Shown: one piece after another, positions 33,714 through 42,870 of the stretch
Layout of the letters: every line of letters begins with the position of its first letter
How positions within the stretch are numbered: the first letter of the stretch is position 1
NCBI GenBank assembly: GCA_964641215.1
Contig: CAZXKD010000001.1
Coordinates: forward strand, 13,258-77,257
Direction: 5' to 3'
Source: 13-1-40CM-70-15 sp964641215
GTDB taxonomy: Bacteria > Gemmatimonadota > Gemmatimonadetes > Gemmatimonadales > GWC2-71-9
Length of the DNA stretch: 64,000 nucleotides
Translations under genes and position numbers: made by a program
Notes under the pieces: generated by a model
What the model was told of the DNA's origin: nothing
Databases searched by the model: none
What the model saw: only the letters and a program-made list of their open reading frames with translations

Positions 33714-34202
33714 CTAGGATATCCGCAGGACGTCTTCCAGCAAGCCCGCGTCCCCACCCCCCACTATTGACAAAACGTCTTCCAGTGCTCTGCGCTCCCG
33801 GGGCCAGGAGACCCGTTTGGCGGCCTCCGCGGGCGGCAGCCACTCCGCCCGGTCGTGCTCGGCAGAGAGCCGTGGCTCGGCACGCGCGGGGACGAATGCC
33901 GCGAACACCGGGATCACGGCGAGCACGTCGGACTGGTGTTGGTAGAACGCTTCGGTGCGGCTCAGATTGTAGAGTCGTTCGGGCACGTAGCCCGTCTCCT
34001 CGCGCAGCTCGCGCAACGACGCTTCGACCGGTGTTTCACCGGGCTCGATGGTTCCGTGCACGGTCTCCCACGTACCCGGAGAGCGCGCGCTGCCGGACGC
34101 CCGTCGCAGCACGAGGATCTCGAGTCCCGCCCCTCCCCCTTCCCCGAGGGCACGGCGCCGCAGCGCAAACGTGTCGACGAAGCAGACGCGGATCTCGGTC
34201 AC
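33714..34202 (-). CDS. Nudix hydrolase
   Basis: A 162-residue protein with a complete Nudix box, G-x5-E-x7-REL-x-EE-x-GY, at about residues 50-72, so the Mg-binding glutamates are present. A WETVHGTIEPGE context and a later DRAEWLPPAEA segment resemble enzymes acting on dihydroneopterin triphosphate or other NTP derivatives; the substrate is uncertain. GTG start 34202 lies 21 bases after the PilB-like gene stop. Confidence 0.85.
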   Translation of the reverse strand: MTEIRVCFVDTFALRRRALGEGGGAGLEILVLRRASGSARSPGTWETVHGTIEPGETPVEASLRELREETGYVPERLYNLSRTEAFYQHQSDVLAVIPVFAAFVPARAEPRLSAEHDRAEWLPPAEAAKRVSWPRERRALEDVLSIVGGGDAGLLEDVLRIS

Positions 34203-34223
34203 GGTCGCCGCGCTGGGCGACGG

Positions 34224-36473
34224 TCAATGCGCTCGGCGGCGCCCGAGCACGGCCTCGAGCCGGGCCGAGAGCGCCCGCGCGCGGAAGGGCTTCGACAAGA
34301 AGTCGTCGGCGCCCAGCTCGAAGACGCGGACCTCGTTGTCCTCGTCGCCTTTGGCGGTGAGGACGATCACGGGAATGGTCGCCGTCGCCGGTCGCGACCG
34401 CAGGTGCGACAACACCCCATAGCCGTCGAGGCCGGGGAGGTTGAGGTCCAGCACGATGATGTCCGGCCCGACGCGGTCCACTTGGTCGAGTGCCTGCACG
34501 CCGTCCCGCGCCTCGGTCACAAGGTAGCCATCACGCTCGAGCAGCTCCTTCATGACCTTGCGGAGACTGTCCTCGTCGTCCACCAGCAAGACTTTGCGCG
34601 CCGGCTCGCCGTGCGCGCCGCTGATCCGCGGCGCCGCCGGCTCCTCCAGCAGGTCGAAGTGCGCCGCGACGGCCTCGGCAGGCGCGGATCCGACAGGCCC
34701 GGCGCCCGGCACCGCCCGGCCGTGGCCGACCGGCCGGCCGGGGTGCGGTGACGGTGGCGGTTCGACCACCCGCTCTTCCTCCGCCGGGATGTCCACCACC
34801 CGCAGCAGCTCGTCGATCGTGGACTCGCCGCGCAGGACATGGGCAAGACCGCTCTCCCACAGGAACTTCATCCCGGCGCGACGCCCCGCGGCGGCGATCT
34901 TGTCCGCCGTCTCCCCGGCGGCGATCCGTCGCTCGAGCTCGGGGCTCATCGTCATGACCTCGAGGATCGAGAAACGGCCGCGATAGCCGGTCATGGCGCA
35001 GTCCGGGCACCCGGCCGCGCGGTACAGCGGTGTGCCCGTCGGGAGCCATTTCTTGAGGCGCTCGGGTGGGGCCTCCATCCAGACTTCCTTGCAGGTGGGG
35101 CACAGCTTGCGCATCAGCCGCTGCGCCACGACCCCCCGCAGCGCGGCCGCGATCTTGTAGGCCTCGACCCCGATGTCCACCAGGCGGGTCACCGCGTTGG
35201 CGGCGTCGTTGGTATGGAGCGTCGAGAGCACGAGGTGACCGGTGAGCGACGCCTGGACCGCGATCTGCGCCGTTTCCCGGTCGCGGATCTCCCCTACCAG
35301 CACGACGTTGGGGTCCTGCCGCAGAATCGACCGCAGCGCCGCGGCAAAGGTGAGACCGGCCTTCTCCTGAACCTGCACCTGTACGATCCCCGGCATCCGG
35401 TATTCGACCGGGTCCTCAACCGTGACGATGTTCACCCCTTCGCCCTTGATCAAGTTGATCATGGAATACAGGGTGGTCGACTTGCCCGATCCCGTGGGCC
35501 CAGTGACGAGGATGACGCCCTCGTGGTTCTCGAGCAACCGTTGAATGGCCTGGCCCTCGCCCGGGTTCAGACCGAGGGAGTCGAGGGACTTGACGGTGGC
35601 GCGTGAGTCGAGGATCCGGATGACGACTTTCTCGCCCAAGGCCGCCGGCAGGGTCGAGACGCGCAGATCGATCGGCTGGCTGTTCACCGCCACGCGGGCG
35701 CGCCCGTCCTGCGGCCGCAGCCGGTCGGCGATGTCCAGCGCCGACATGATCTTGATCCGCGAGATCAGGGGCACGCCGGCGGCTCGCGGAATCTTCATCA
35801 CCTGCCGCAGCACGCCGTCGATCCGGTACCGCACCGCGACCCCACCCTCTTCCGGCTCGATATGGATGTCGCTTGCCCGTGAGAGGATCCCTTCGGAGAT
35901 GATCAGGTCGACCAGCTTGACGACCGGTCGCTGGCTGGCCTCGGCTTCCGTCGCCGTGATGTTGATGTCTTCCGGCGGCGCCTCCTCGGCCAAGGTGACG
36001 AGGTCGGCGTCGCCCATGCCCTCGAGCAGCCGGTCGAGCGCCTTCTCAGGGCGATACAGCTCGTCTAGCTTCGCCGCGATCTGGGAGGGCGCCGCGAGCA
36101 GCAACCGGATCTCCCGCGTCATCGCGAAGGCAATCGCCTTCTCGGCGTCGAGGTCGAACGGGTTGGACGTGGCGATCTCGAGGAACGAATCCGTCATCCG
36201 GACGGGGACCATGCGAAACCGGCGGGCCAGCTGCTCGGGGACGCGGTCCCGGATGGCGGGTTCCACCTGCGCCAATGTGGCGATCTTCATGCGGTAGCGG
36301 GCGGACAGCTTCTCGAGGATCTTCTCGTCCGTCAGCACCCTTTCCGAGACGAGCGTTTCCCATAGAGAGCGGCCCGCATCGGCGCGGCTCCGCAGCCCGG
36401 CTAGCTGCTCGGGCGTGAGCAGCCCCTCCAGGGACTGGAGCAACCACTCGTCGGGAAAGGTGGTCTCAGCCAT
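34224..36473 (-). CDS. Type IV pilus/type II secretion ATPase (PilB/GspE-like) with C-terminal receiver domain
   Basis: A 749-residue fusion. The N-terminal GspE/MshE domain (about 5-150) precedes the ATPase core with Walker A GPTGSGKST (about 323-331), Asp box VTVEDPVEYR, Walker B VVLVGEIRDRETA and the His box LSTLHTNDA. A four-cysteine zinc motif CPTC...CPDC lies near 458-490. A proline-rich linker (about 570-625) leads to a receiver domain with LLVDDEDS, phosphoacceptor near D671 (IIVLDLNLPG) and SKPF. Typical PilB proteins are about 560-580 residues and end before this domain. Phosphorylation could gate pilus extension or secretion. No other pilus genes are in the window. Confidence 0.9.
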   Translation of the reverse strand: MAETTFPDEWLLQSLEGLLTPEQLAGLRSRADAGRSLWETLVSERVLTDEKILEKLSARYRMKIATLAQVEPAIRDRVPEQLARRFRMVPVRMTDSFLEIATSNPFDLDAEKAIAFAMTREIRLLLAAPSQIAAKLDELYRPEKALDRLLEGMGDADLVTLAEEAPPEDINITATEAEASQRPVVKLVDLIISEGILSRASDIHIEPEEGGVAVRYRIDGVLRQVMKIPRAAGVPLISRIKIMSALDIADRLRPQDGRARVAVNSQPIDLRVSTLPAALGEKVVIRILDSRATVKSLDSLGLNPGEGQAIQRLLENHEGVILVTGPTGSGKSTTLYSMINLIKGEGVNIVTVEDPVEYRMPGIVQVQVQEKAGLTFAAALRSILRQDPNVVLVGEIRDRETAQIAVQASLTGHLVLSTLHTNDAANAVTRLVDIGVEAYKIAAALRGVVAQRLMRKLCPTCKEVWMEAPPERLKKWLPTGTPLYRAAGCPDCAMTGYRGRFSILEVMTMSPELERRIAAGETADKIAAAGRRAGMKFLWESGLAHVLRGESTIDELLRVVDIPAEEERVVEPPPSPHPGRPVGHGRAVPGAGPVGSAPAEAVAAHFDLLEEPAAPRISGAHGEPARKVLLVDDEDSLRKVMKELLERDGYLVTEARDGVQALDQVDRVGPDIIVLDLNLPGLDGYGVLSHLRSRPATATIPVIVLTAKGDEDNEVRVFELGADDFLSKPFRARALSARLEAVLGRRRAH

Positions 36474-36527
36474 ACGCGCGTTCTCGAAACCTAGCCGGGC
36501 GACGGTCCGCGTCTAGTCCGCGCGCGC

Positions 36528-38567
36528 TCACAGGATACCCCAGAAATCGCGCGTGACGTCGAACGCCAGGCGCGCCCGGCGGCTTTGCACGCCGTAGCCC
36601 GCTTCCAGCCGGAACAGGCCCAGCCACTCGAGTGCCGCCCCGACGGTGAGGCGGGTCTCGGGGGTTGCGGCCCACGGCGTGCCGGCAACCGGTCGATCGC
36701 TCCATCCCGCCGCCGCGAACGGGGCGAGCGTGAGGGTAGTGGGAACGCGGGCGCCGCCCACGCGCAGCGCGGCGATCCCCACCGGCACGCGCCATTCGAC
36801 GTGTCCGAGCAGCATGCGGGTGCCGCCCCAGGAGCGGAACGCATCGCCCGGCAGCGTGCCGCGGCCGCCCAACACGAACGCTCGGTGCGCCGGGAGGCCC
36901 ACGCCGGCAAGGCCGCCCTGAGCGCGGAGCAGCAGCCGCGTCCCTCGCACCGGCAGCAGCAGCTGCCCGGCCGCGGCGAGCCGCGTGTACCTCGTCCCGC
37001 CGTCCCGGCGCCCGCCTTCGAGCAGGACCTCGAAAGACATGTCCCGTCGTACGGCCAGGCCTTCACTCCTGCGGCGCACGCCGATCTGGACCAGGTCCAC
37101 GCCGCCGTCGCCAAGCGGTGGGTTGGGGCGGAAGGTCCCGCTGGCCGGCGCGGCGCGCACCGGCAGACTGGCGATCCACTCCCGGCCCACGGACCCGCTC
37201 CATTCGGTGCGGGCACCTAAGCGACGGCGCCAGGTGAGGCGGCCGCCGTCCGCCAGATAGTAGTCGCCATAGTCGTCGCCGAACTCCTGGGCCGAGAGCG
37301 AGTTGAGCAGCGGCGCGATCACCGGGACATCGGCGACATCCCGCACCTCGCGGTAGGCCCGGAGATCGAAGGCGTCGCGACCTGAGCCCCCCGTCGCCAG
37401 CAGCGTCCCCGTGGCCCGTCGGGCGGCGAGACCGTAGGCGGCATGGGCCCGCAGCTCCAGTCGGTCCCCGCCGCCTCGCCAGACCACGCCGGCGCCGGGT
37501 GTGAGCCCTTCCACGCGATTCGCGTGGATCACATCGCTGAAGCCCCGGGCCCCGAGGCCGGCCCGCCGCAAGCCCGTGAGCGCGCGTCGGCCCGCGATGC
37601 GTTCGACCTCGGTCCGGACCGTCTCCAGGTCGCCTTGTCGCACCGGTTCGGCGACATCCTGGACGGCGACGGCGAGCGGCTGGGGCCAGGGAAACGAATC
37701 GCGCTCCGCTTTGGGGACCGCGGTGATCTCGTCCCCCACGAACCAGGAGGCGGCCAACCCGAGGTTGACCTCATATCCGTCGATCTGCCAACGGCCGCGG
37801 ATGATGCCCCGCGCCGGCAGGTCGAACCACGTCGTGCGGCGGCGGATCTCGATCTCCTGGCGGTACGGGAGCCACCAGCGGTTCTCCCACAGCGCGTTGT
37901 CGAGGACGATGCTGACGTCCTCCAGCTCGGGATCCAGATACGCGCGGGGCGTAAACGTGAACGTGAGGCGGACCAGATCCGCGCTGGCAGCATCGAGATA
38001 GAGCGTGCCGACGATGCGCGGGGCGCCGAAGTCCTTGGGACGCACCCGTAGCCCGATGACCCGGACCTCGCGGCCGGGCAGCGCGATGCGCAGCGTATCG
38101 CCGAGGGCGTAGTCGTAGAGGATCCGCGCGCCGGGGCTGAGCGGGTGGGGCACGTCCCGCACTTCGTCGCCCTCGCCGAGCCGGATGGCGGGGCCGAAGT
38201 TGTTCTGGATGATGCCGAGGTGGTCCCGGTGGTAATTGATGTCGGTCGGCAGCTCGGCGCGGTCGCGCCAACCCACGATGCGCTGCTTGCTGGCGGCCGG
38301 GGCCTTCCAGTACACTTCCAGCTCGAGCTGATCCGCTTTGATCAGGCGCGGCGGCTCGCTCAAGCCTTCGCCGAACTGCCCGAGAAAGAAGAGGAACCCG
38401 TGGGCCTGGGCCTTGTAGTCCTGCAGCGAGCTGTCCGCCGCGGCGCGGCTGCGGCGCGCGGTGGCGCGCGCCACCAGCGCGAGCGCCGAGTCGGAATCCC
38501 AGGTCTGAGCGGCGGAGGCGACGGGAACCACGAGGGCCAGCACGACGAGCGGCAGCGGCAGGCGCAT
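36528..38567 (-). CDS. Outer-membrane beta-barrel protein (surface antigen D15/DUF5686-like)
   Basis: A 679-residue protein with a signal peptide (about 1-19, ending ASAAQ). The N-terminal half has a LolA-like strand pattern (LIKADQLELEVYWKAPAASKQRIVGWRD, then YLDAASADLVRLTFTFTP). The C-terminal half (about 300-679) is a long series of amphipathic strands with motifs such as FVLGGRGTLPGDAFRSWGG and LLGHVEWRVP, as in BamA/ShlB-type barrels. It ends ...DFWGIL, not in a terminal aromatic. It is divergent from and overlaps the 5' end of the neighbouring lipoprotein. Function unknown; export or surface assembly is possible. Confidence 0.65.
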   Translation of the reverse strand: MRLPLPLVVLALVVPVASAAQTWDSDSALALVARATARRSRAAADSSLQDYKAQAHGFLFFLGQFGEGLSEPPRLIKADQLELEVYWKAPAASKQRIVGWRDRAELPTDINYHRDHLGIIQNNFGPAIRLGEGDEVRDVPHPLSPGARILYDYALGDTLRIALPGREVRVIGLRVRPKDFGAPRIVGTLYLDAASADLVRLTFTFTPRAYLDPELEDVSIVLDNALWENRWWLPYRQEIEIRRRTTWFDLPARGIIRGRWQIDGYEVNLGLAASWFVGDEITAVPKAERDSFPWPQPLAVAVQDVAEPVRQGDLETVRTEVERIAGRRALTGLRRAGLGARGFSDVIHANRVEGLTPGAGVVWRGGGDRLELRAHAAYGLAARRATGTLLATGGSGRDAFDLRAYREVRDVADVPVIAPLLNSLSAQEFGDDYGDYYLADGGRLTWRRRLGARTEWSGSVGREWIASLPVRAAPASGTFRPNPPLGDGGVDLVQIGVRRRSEGLAVRRDMSFEVLLEGGRRDGGTRYTRLAAAGQLLLPVRGTRLLLRAQGGLAGVGLPAHRAFVLGGRGTLPGDAFRSWGGTRMLLGHVEWRVPVGIAALRVGGARVPTTLTLAPFAAAGWSDRPVAGTPWAATPETRLTVGAALEWLGLFRLEAGYGVQSRRARLAFDVTRDFWGIL

Positions 38568-38576
38568 CGCTGGATA

Positions 38577-39173
38577 ATCTCGCGGGGCGCCCCGGTCGCG
38601 GCAAGCATACTGCTGCTGCTCGCGGGCTGCAGCACCAACGACACGGGCATGCCGCCGGGCGTGCCCCTCTCCAGTCTGCTCGTCCTTCCCCGCGGGGACT
38701 CGACGTTCCCGCCGAGCAGCCCCGTGACCTTGCTCGTGCACAACAACGTGCTCAGCCAGTTCACGATCAGTCACCCCGACCCGATGAGCACGGTGTTCGC
38801 GACGCTCGCGTTCCCTCCCCACAGCATCGTCGCCGTTGGGAACGTGCTGGTGTGCGACACCTGCACGGTGAGCGTGACCGTGACAATCACGCCCGGCCAG
38901 TATGGGTTCACGGTCGGCCCGGCAGCGCTGGTGTTCAATCTCTCGAGCGAGCCAACGGTGTCCGTCAGCTACGGCGCCTACGGCGACCTGAGCGTGTACA
39001 CCCAGAGCTCCCGTTACGCCACCGCGTCGGCCTACGAGCAAGCCCTCGCTCTATACCGACAGAGCTCGCCTGATCACTGGCTGCCAGGCCGCAACAGCGG
39101 CCACTCCAGCCTCTTCACGATTTCGAGCGCCATCGAAACCCCCGCCGCCTACCTCGTCGCGGCCCCCCGATGA
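38577..39173 (+). CDS. Lipoprotein of unknown function, start codon unresolved
   Basis: The open frame encodes a good lipoprotein signal (SRGAPVAASILLLLAGC, Cys near residue 18) and a mature part of about 180 residues. The mature part is rich in Ser, Thr, Val and Pro, with strand-like segments (VTLLVHNNV, CDTCTVSVTVTITPGQYGFTV). No ATG, GTG or TTG lies in frame near the signal peptide. ATA 38574 or ATC 38577 would have to serve, or a base is wrong. The 5' end meets the divergent barrel gene. The stop overlaps the trpE start as ATGA, which supports that the frame is real. Confidence 0.55.
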   Translation: MSRGAPVAASILLLLAGCSTNDTGMPPGVPLSSLLVLPRGDSTFPPSSPVTLLVHNNVLSQFTISHPDPMSTVFATLAFPPHSIVAVGNVLVCDTCTVSVTVTITPGQYGFTVGPAALVFNLSSEPTVSVSYGAYGDLSVYTQSSRYATASAYEQALALYRQSSPDHWLPGRNSGHSSLFTISSAIETPAAYLVAAPR

Positions 39174-40669
39174 CCGATTCCCGAGCCGAGTTCGTCGCTC
39201 GCGCCGAGCGCGGCGGCGTTGTGCCGTTGGTCCGCGAGGTCGTGCTCGACGCGGACACCCCGGTCGCCGTGTTCGCCAAGCTCGCCCGGCCGCCGTTCGG
39301 CTTCCTCCTGGAATCGGTCGTGGGCGGCGAGCGCTGGGCGCGCTATACCTTCCTCGGCACGGAGCCGCGCGAAGTGCTGCGCTACCGCGGCCGGGCCGTC
39401 GAGCGCTGGACGCGGGAGACGGGATGGCGCCCAGCGGGCGAGACCGACGATCCGATCGGCCACCTCGCCCAGCGGCTCCGCGCGCTCCCGGCCGTCCCGG
39501 TGGGCGGGCTGCCCCGGTTCACCGGCGGCGCCGTCGGCTACCTCGGGTACGACCTCGTCCGCTCGATCGAGCGGCTCCCCCACCCTCCCGCCGACACCCT
39601 CGGAGCAGAGGTCCCGGACGCGGTGCTGATGCTCGCGGACACGCTGGTGATCCTGGACAACCTGTTCGGTCGGGCGATCGTGGTGGCGAGCGTGGAGGTC
39701 CCCCCGGCGGCACCGCCGCAGGAGCGCGCGCGGTTGTACGACAGCGCCGACGCCCGGCTGGAGCAGCTCGTCGCCAGGTTGGGTGCGCCCCACGGTCTCG
39801 CCCCGCTCACGATGCGCGACGGCGTCCCGTCTGTGGCCACGACCTCCCGTTATCCACGCGCGGCGTTCGAGCGCGACGCGGCGCGCATCCTCGAGTACAT
39901 CCGTGCGGGCGACACCTTCCAGACCGTGCTCTCGCGCCGCCAGGAAGCAGCTGGCGGCGTAGATGCGCTGCGCCTGTACCGCTATCTGCGGGCGCTCAAC
40001 CCGGCCCCCTACCTCTTTTATCTGGAACTCGACGACCTCTCGCTGGTCGGCAGCTCCCCCGAAGTCCTGGTCCGGGTCGAGGGGGGTGAGGTGACGGTGC
40101 GGCCGATCGCCGGCACGCGGCCGCGCGGCGCGACCGACGCCGCCGACCAGGCGCTGGGGCAGGACCTGCTCGCCGATGAAAAGGAGCGCGCCGAGCACCT
40201 CATGCTGGTGGACCTGGGCCGCAACGACGTGGGTCGTGTGTCCGCCTACGGGTCCGTGCGCGTCACCGATTTGCTCACCATCGAGCGCTATTCCCACGTC
40301 CAGCACCTGGTGAGTGAAGTGCGCGGCCGGCTGCGCGAGGGTTACGACGCGCTCGACGTGTTGAAGGCATGCTTCCCCGCCGGCACCGTCTCGGGGGCGC
40401 CGAAGGTGCGGGCGATGGAGATCATCGACGAGCTGGAGCCGGAGCGCCGCGGCCCCTATGCCGGCGCGGTCGGTTACGTGGGATGGGGCGCCGCCAGTCT
40501 CGACACGGCGATCGCGATCCGCTCGGCGTTGGTGTTGCGTGATCGCGTGCTCGTGCAGGCCGGCGCCGGGATCGTCGCCGACAGCGACCCGGCGCGGGAA
40601 TACGCCGAGACCGAGGCGAAGGCGCAGGCCGTGCTGAGAGCGCTCGCCCTCGCGCGGGCTGGCGATTGA
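39170..40669 (+). CDS. trpE: Anthranilate synthase component I
   Basis: A 499-residue chorismate-utilising enzyme. The N-terminal domain carries the tryptophan-feedback motif LLES (near 43-46). The catalytic domain includes FQTVLSRRQ, GSSPEVLVRVE, RPIAGTRPRG, the DEKERAEHLMLVDLGRNDVGRV segment, YSHVQHLVSEV and the Mg/chorismate region AGTVSGAPKVRAMEIIDELEP. It makes anthranilate with an amidotransferase subunit (trpG), which is not in the window. The start overlaps the upstream lipoprotein stop. Confidence 0.95.
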   Translation: MTDSRAEFVARAERGGVVPLVREVVLDADTPVAVFAKLARPPFGFLLESVVGGERWARYTFLGTEPREVLRYRGRAVERWTRETGWRPAGETDDPIGHLAQRLRALPAVPVGGLPRFTGGAVGYLGYDLVRSIERLPHPPADTLGAEVPDAVLMLADTLVILDNLFGRAIVVASVEVPPAAPPQERARLYDSADARLEQLVARLGAPHGLAPLTMRDGVPSVATTSRYPRAAFERDAARILEYIRAGDTFQTVLSRRQEAAGGVDALRLYRYLRALNPAPYLFYLELDDLSLVGSSPEVLVRVEGGEVTVRPIAGTRPRGATDAADQALGQDLLADEKERAEHLMLVDLGRNDVGRVSAYGSVRVTDLLTIERYSHVQHLVSEVRGRLREGYDALDVLKACFPAGTVSGAPKVRAMEIIDELEPERRGPYAGAVGYVGWGAASLDTAIAIRSALVLRDRVLVQAGAGIVADSDPAREYAETEAKAQAVLRALALARAGD

Positions 40670-40684
40670 CGGTATTTTCCGCCT

Positions 40685-42301
40685 GTGTTCAAGCTGCTCT
40701 CCACATCGGGCGACCAATCCATCGATCTACAGCTCGGCCGCACTCTGGTCGTCGGACGGGCGGTCACCAGCGACATCCCGATCTACGATCCCACCATCTC
40801 CCGCACCCACGCGGAAGTCGCGCTCTCGAAAAGCGGGGTCAAGGTCAAGGATCTGGGATCCTCCAACGGCACCTTCCTGAACGGGGCGCGCGTCACCGAA
40901 GCCGAGGCCGGCGAGAACGACATCGTGACGTTCGGCAAGGTGGCCTTCAAGGTGATCTCCGTGACGCCGCCGGCCCCACGCCCCCAGGTCGTGCCCGCCC
41001 CGCCGGACTTCTCCGGCGGCAAGCCGCCGGTGGGTGGGACGATCGTGCGCCAGATGCCGGTGAGCAAATCGGGCGGCGTGCCGGCGATCGTGATCGACAC
41101 TCCCCAGGGGGCCTCCCACCTCAAAGTCTCCGCCCAGTCACAGGAAGAGCGCCGCGAGAAGAAGCTCTCCCTGTTGCTGGAGGTCTCCAAGGAGCTGTCG
41201 AAGCAGCAGGAGCTGGACCGCCTCCTCGACAAGGTCGTGGACTTCACGTTTCAGATCATGAACGTGGACCGCGTGTCCATTCTCCTGCTGGACGAGAAGT
41301 CGAAGGAGCTGATCCCGCGGGTGTCCAAGAGCCGCACCGGAGACGCCAGCGCCGCCAAGCACGTGCCCCAGTCCATCGCGCGCAAGGCGGTCGAAGACCG
41401 CGTGGCGATCCTGTCCGACAACGCGGCGGCCGACGACCGCTTCAAGGGCAAGTCGATCCTGATCCAGAGCGTGCGCAGCGCCATGTGCACGCCGCTTATG
41501 GGCTCGGACCAGAACGTGCTCGGCATTCTCTACGTCGACAACCAGACGGCCATTCACTCCTTCGCCGATGAGGACCTGGAGTTCCTGATTGCCTTCGGCG
41601 GCCTGACCGCGAACGCCATCGAAATCTCCCGGCTCTCCGACCGGCTGCGGCGCGAGGCGGTCGTGGTCTCCAACTTCCAGCGCTATTTCGCGCCGAACCT
41701 CGCTTCCCAGATCGCCCAGCAGGAAGGCGCCGTGCAGCTCGGCGGGCAGAAGCGCCCGGTGGTCATCTTCTTCTCCGATATCCGCGGGTTCACGCCCCTG
41801 TCGGAGACGATGGGGCCCGACGAGATCGCCACCCTCCTCACGGAGTACTTCACGGAAATGGTGGAGATCGTCTTCGAGCACAGCGGCACCCTGGACAAGT
41901 TCATGGGCGACGCGATCATGGCCTTATGGGGCGCTCCGATCGCTCATGCGGACGACGCCGACCGCGCCATGAAGTGCGCGCTCGACCAGCTCGTCTCGCT
42001 CGAGAAGCTCAACAAGAAATGGAAGGCGCAGGGCCGGCCCGAGCTGGGCATCGGCATCGGGATCAACTTCGGCGAAGTGTTCGCGGGCAACATCGGCTCC
42101 GACCGGCGACTCGAGTATACCGTGATCGGCGACGCCGTGAACATCGCCAGCCGGCTCTGTTCCACCGCCGGCCCCAACGAGATCCTGATTTCGGAGTCCT
42201 TTTACAAAGCGCTGAAGCACCCCCCCAAGGTCGAGGCGCTCGAGCCGATTCAGGTCAAAGGCAAGACGAAGAAGGTCCCCGTCTACCGCGCGAAACGGTA
42301 G
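40685..42301 (+). CDS. FHA-GAF class III adenylate/guanylate cyclase
   Basis: A 538-residue soluble protein with GTG start. The FHA domain (about 1-95) has GRAVTSDI, ISRTHAEV and DLGSSNGTF and reads phosphothreonine peptides. A linker and coiled coil lead to a GAF domain (about 170-320), then a CYCc domain (about 350-535). The cyclase has both metal Asp (FSDIRGF and DKFMGDAIM), the Lys and Asp for adenine choice, and the transition-state Asn/Arg in VIGDAVNIASRL, so it should be active. Ser/Thr kinase signalling may control cAMP output. The 3' end overlaps the convergent maf gene by 19 bases. Confidence 0.9.
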   Translation: MFKLLSTSGDQSIDLQLGRTLVVGRAVTSDIPIYDPTISRTHAEVALSKSGVKVKDLGSSNGTFLNGARVTEAEAGENDIVTFGKVAFKVISVTPPAPRPQVVPAPPDFSGGKPPVGGTIVRQMPVSKSGGVPAIVIDTPQGASHLKVSAQSQEERREKKLSLLLEVSKELSKQQELDRLLDKVVDFTFQIMNVDRVSILLLDEKSKELIPRVSKSRTGDASAAKHVPQSIARKAVEDRVAILSDNAAADDRFKGKSILIQSVRSAMCTPLMGSDQNVLGILYVDNQTAIHSFADEDLEFLIAFGGLTANAIEISRLSDRLRREAVVVSNFQRYFAPNLASQIAQQEGAVQLGGQKRPVVIFFSDIRGFTPLSETMGPDEIATLLTEYFTEMVEIVFEHSGTLDKFMGDAIMALWGAPIAHADDADRAMKCALDQLVSLEKLNKKWKAQGRPELGIGIGINFGEVFAGNIGSDRRLEYTVIGDAVNIASRLCSTAGPNEILISESFYKALKHPPKVEALEPIQVKGKTKKVPVYRAKR

Positions 42302-42870
42302 GGCCGCCCCAAGCGCGCCAGCAGATCCACGGCAAGTCCCAGGGGCAGGCCCATCACGCCGTAGACGTCTCCGTCCACCCGCGCGATCAACAGCGCGCCC
42401 AGCCCCTGGATGGCGTACGCCCCGGCCTTGTCGAGCGGCTCCCCGGTGGCCACGTAGGTCTCCAGCTCCGCACGGTCCATCGGCCGGAACGTCACTCGCG
42501 ACACGTCGAGGGCCTGAGCGACGTCACCGTCCCGCATCACGGCGACTCCCGTCATCACTTCGTGCGTGCGCCCCTGCAGTCGGGTCAACATCGCCACGGC
42601 ATCGGCTGGGGAGGCGGGCTTGCCGAAGATCTCCCCGTCCAGCACCACCGTCGTGTCGGCCGCGAGGATCAGCTCCCCGGGCGCGCGTGTCGCCACGGCC
42701 GCCGCCTTGGCCCGCGACAGCCGTGTGACATAGTGGTCCGGCGACTCGGCGGGACGCACGTGTTCGTCGACGTCGGGGGCGATCACGCGAAACGGGATGC
42801 GCAGCATTTCCAGGAGCTGGCGGCGGCGGGGTGAGCCGCTCGCCAGAACGATGGGGCGCTCGGCCGTCAT
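42283..42870 (-). CDS. maf: Maf-like nucleotide pyrophosphatase (dTTP/UTP type)
   Basis: A 195-residue protein with the N-terminal signature LASGSPRRRQLLEML and the catalytic LILAADTTVVLDGEIFGKPASPADA segment, followed by GRTHEVMTGVAV and GAYAIQGLGALLI. Maf proteins hydrolyse non-canonical or m-modified NTPs and affect septum formation. The ATG overlaps the dtd stop by four bases, so the two are coupled. Confidence 0.92.
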   Translation of the reverse strand: MTAERPIVLASGSPRRRQLLEMLRIPFRVIAPDVDEHVRPAESPDHYVTRLSRAKAAAVATRAPGELILAADTTVVLDGEIFGKPASPADAVAMLTRLQGRTHEVMTGVAVMRDGDVAQALDVSRVTFRPMDRAELETYVATGEPLDKAGAYAIQGLGALLIARVDGDVYGVMGLPLGLAVDLLARLGRPYRFAR

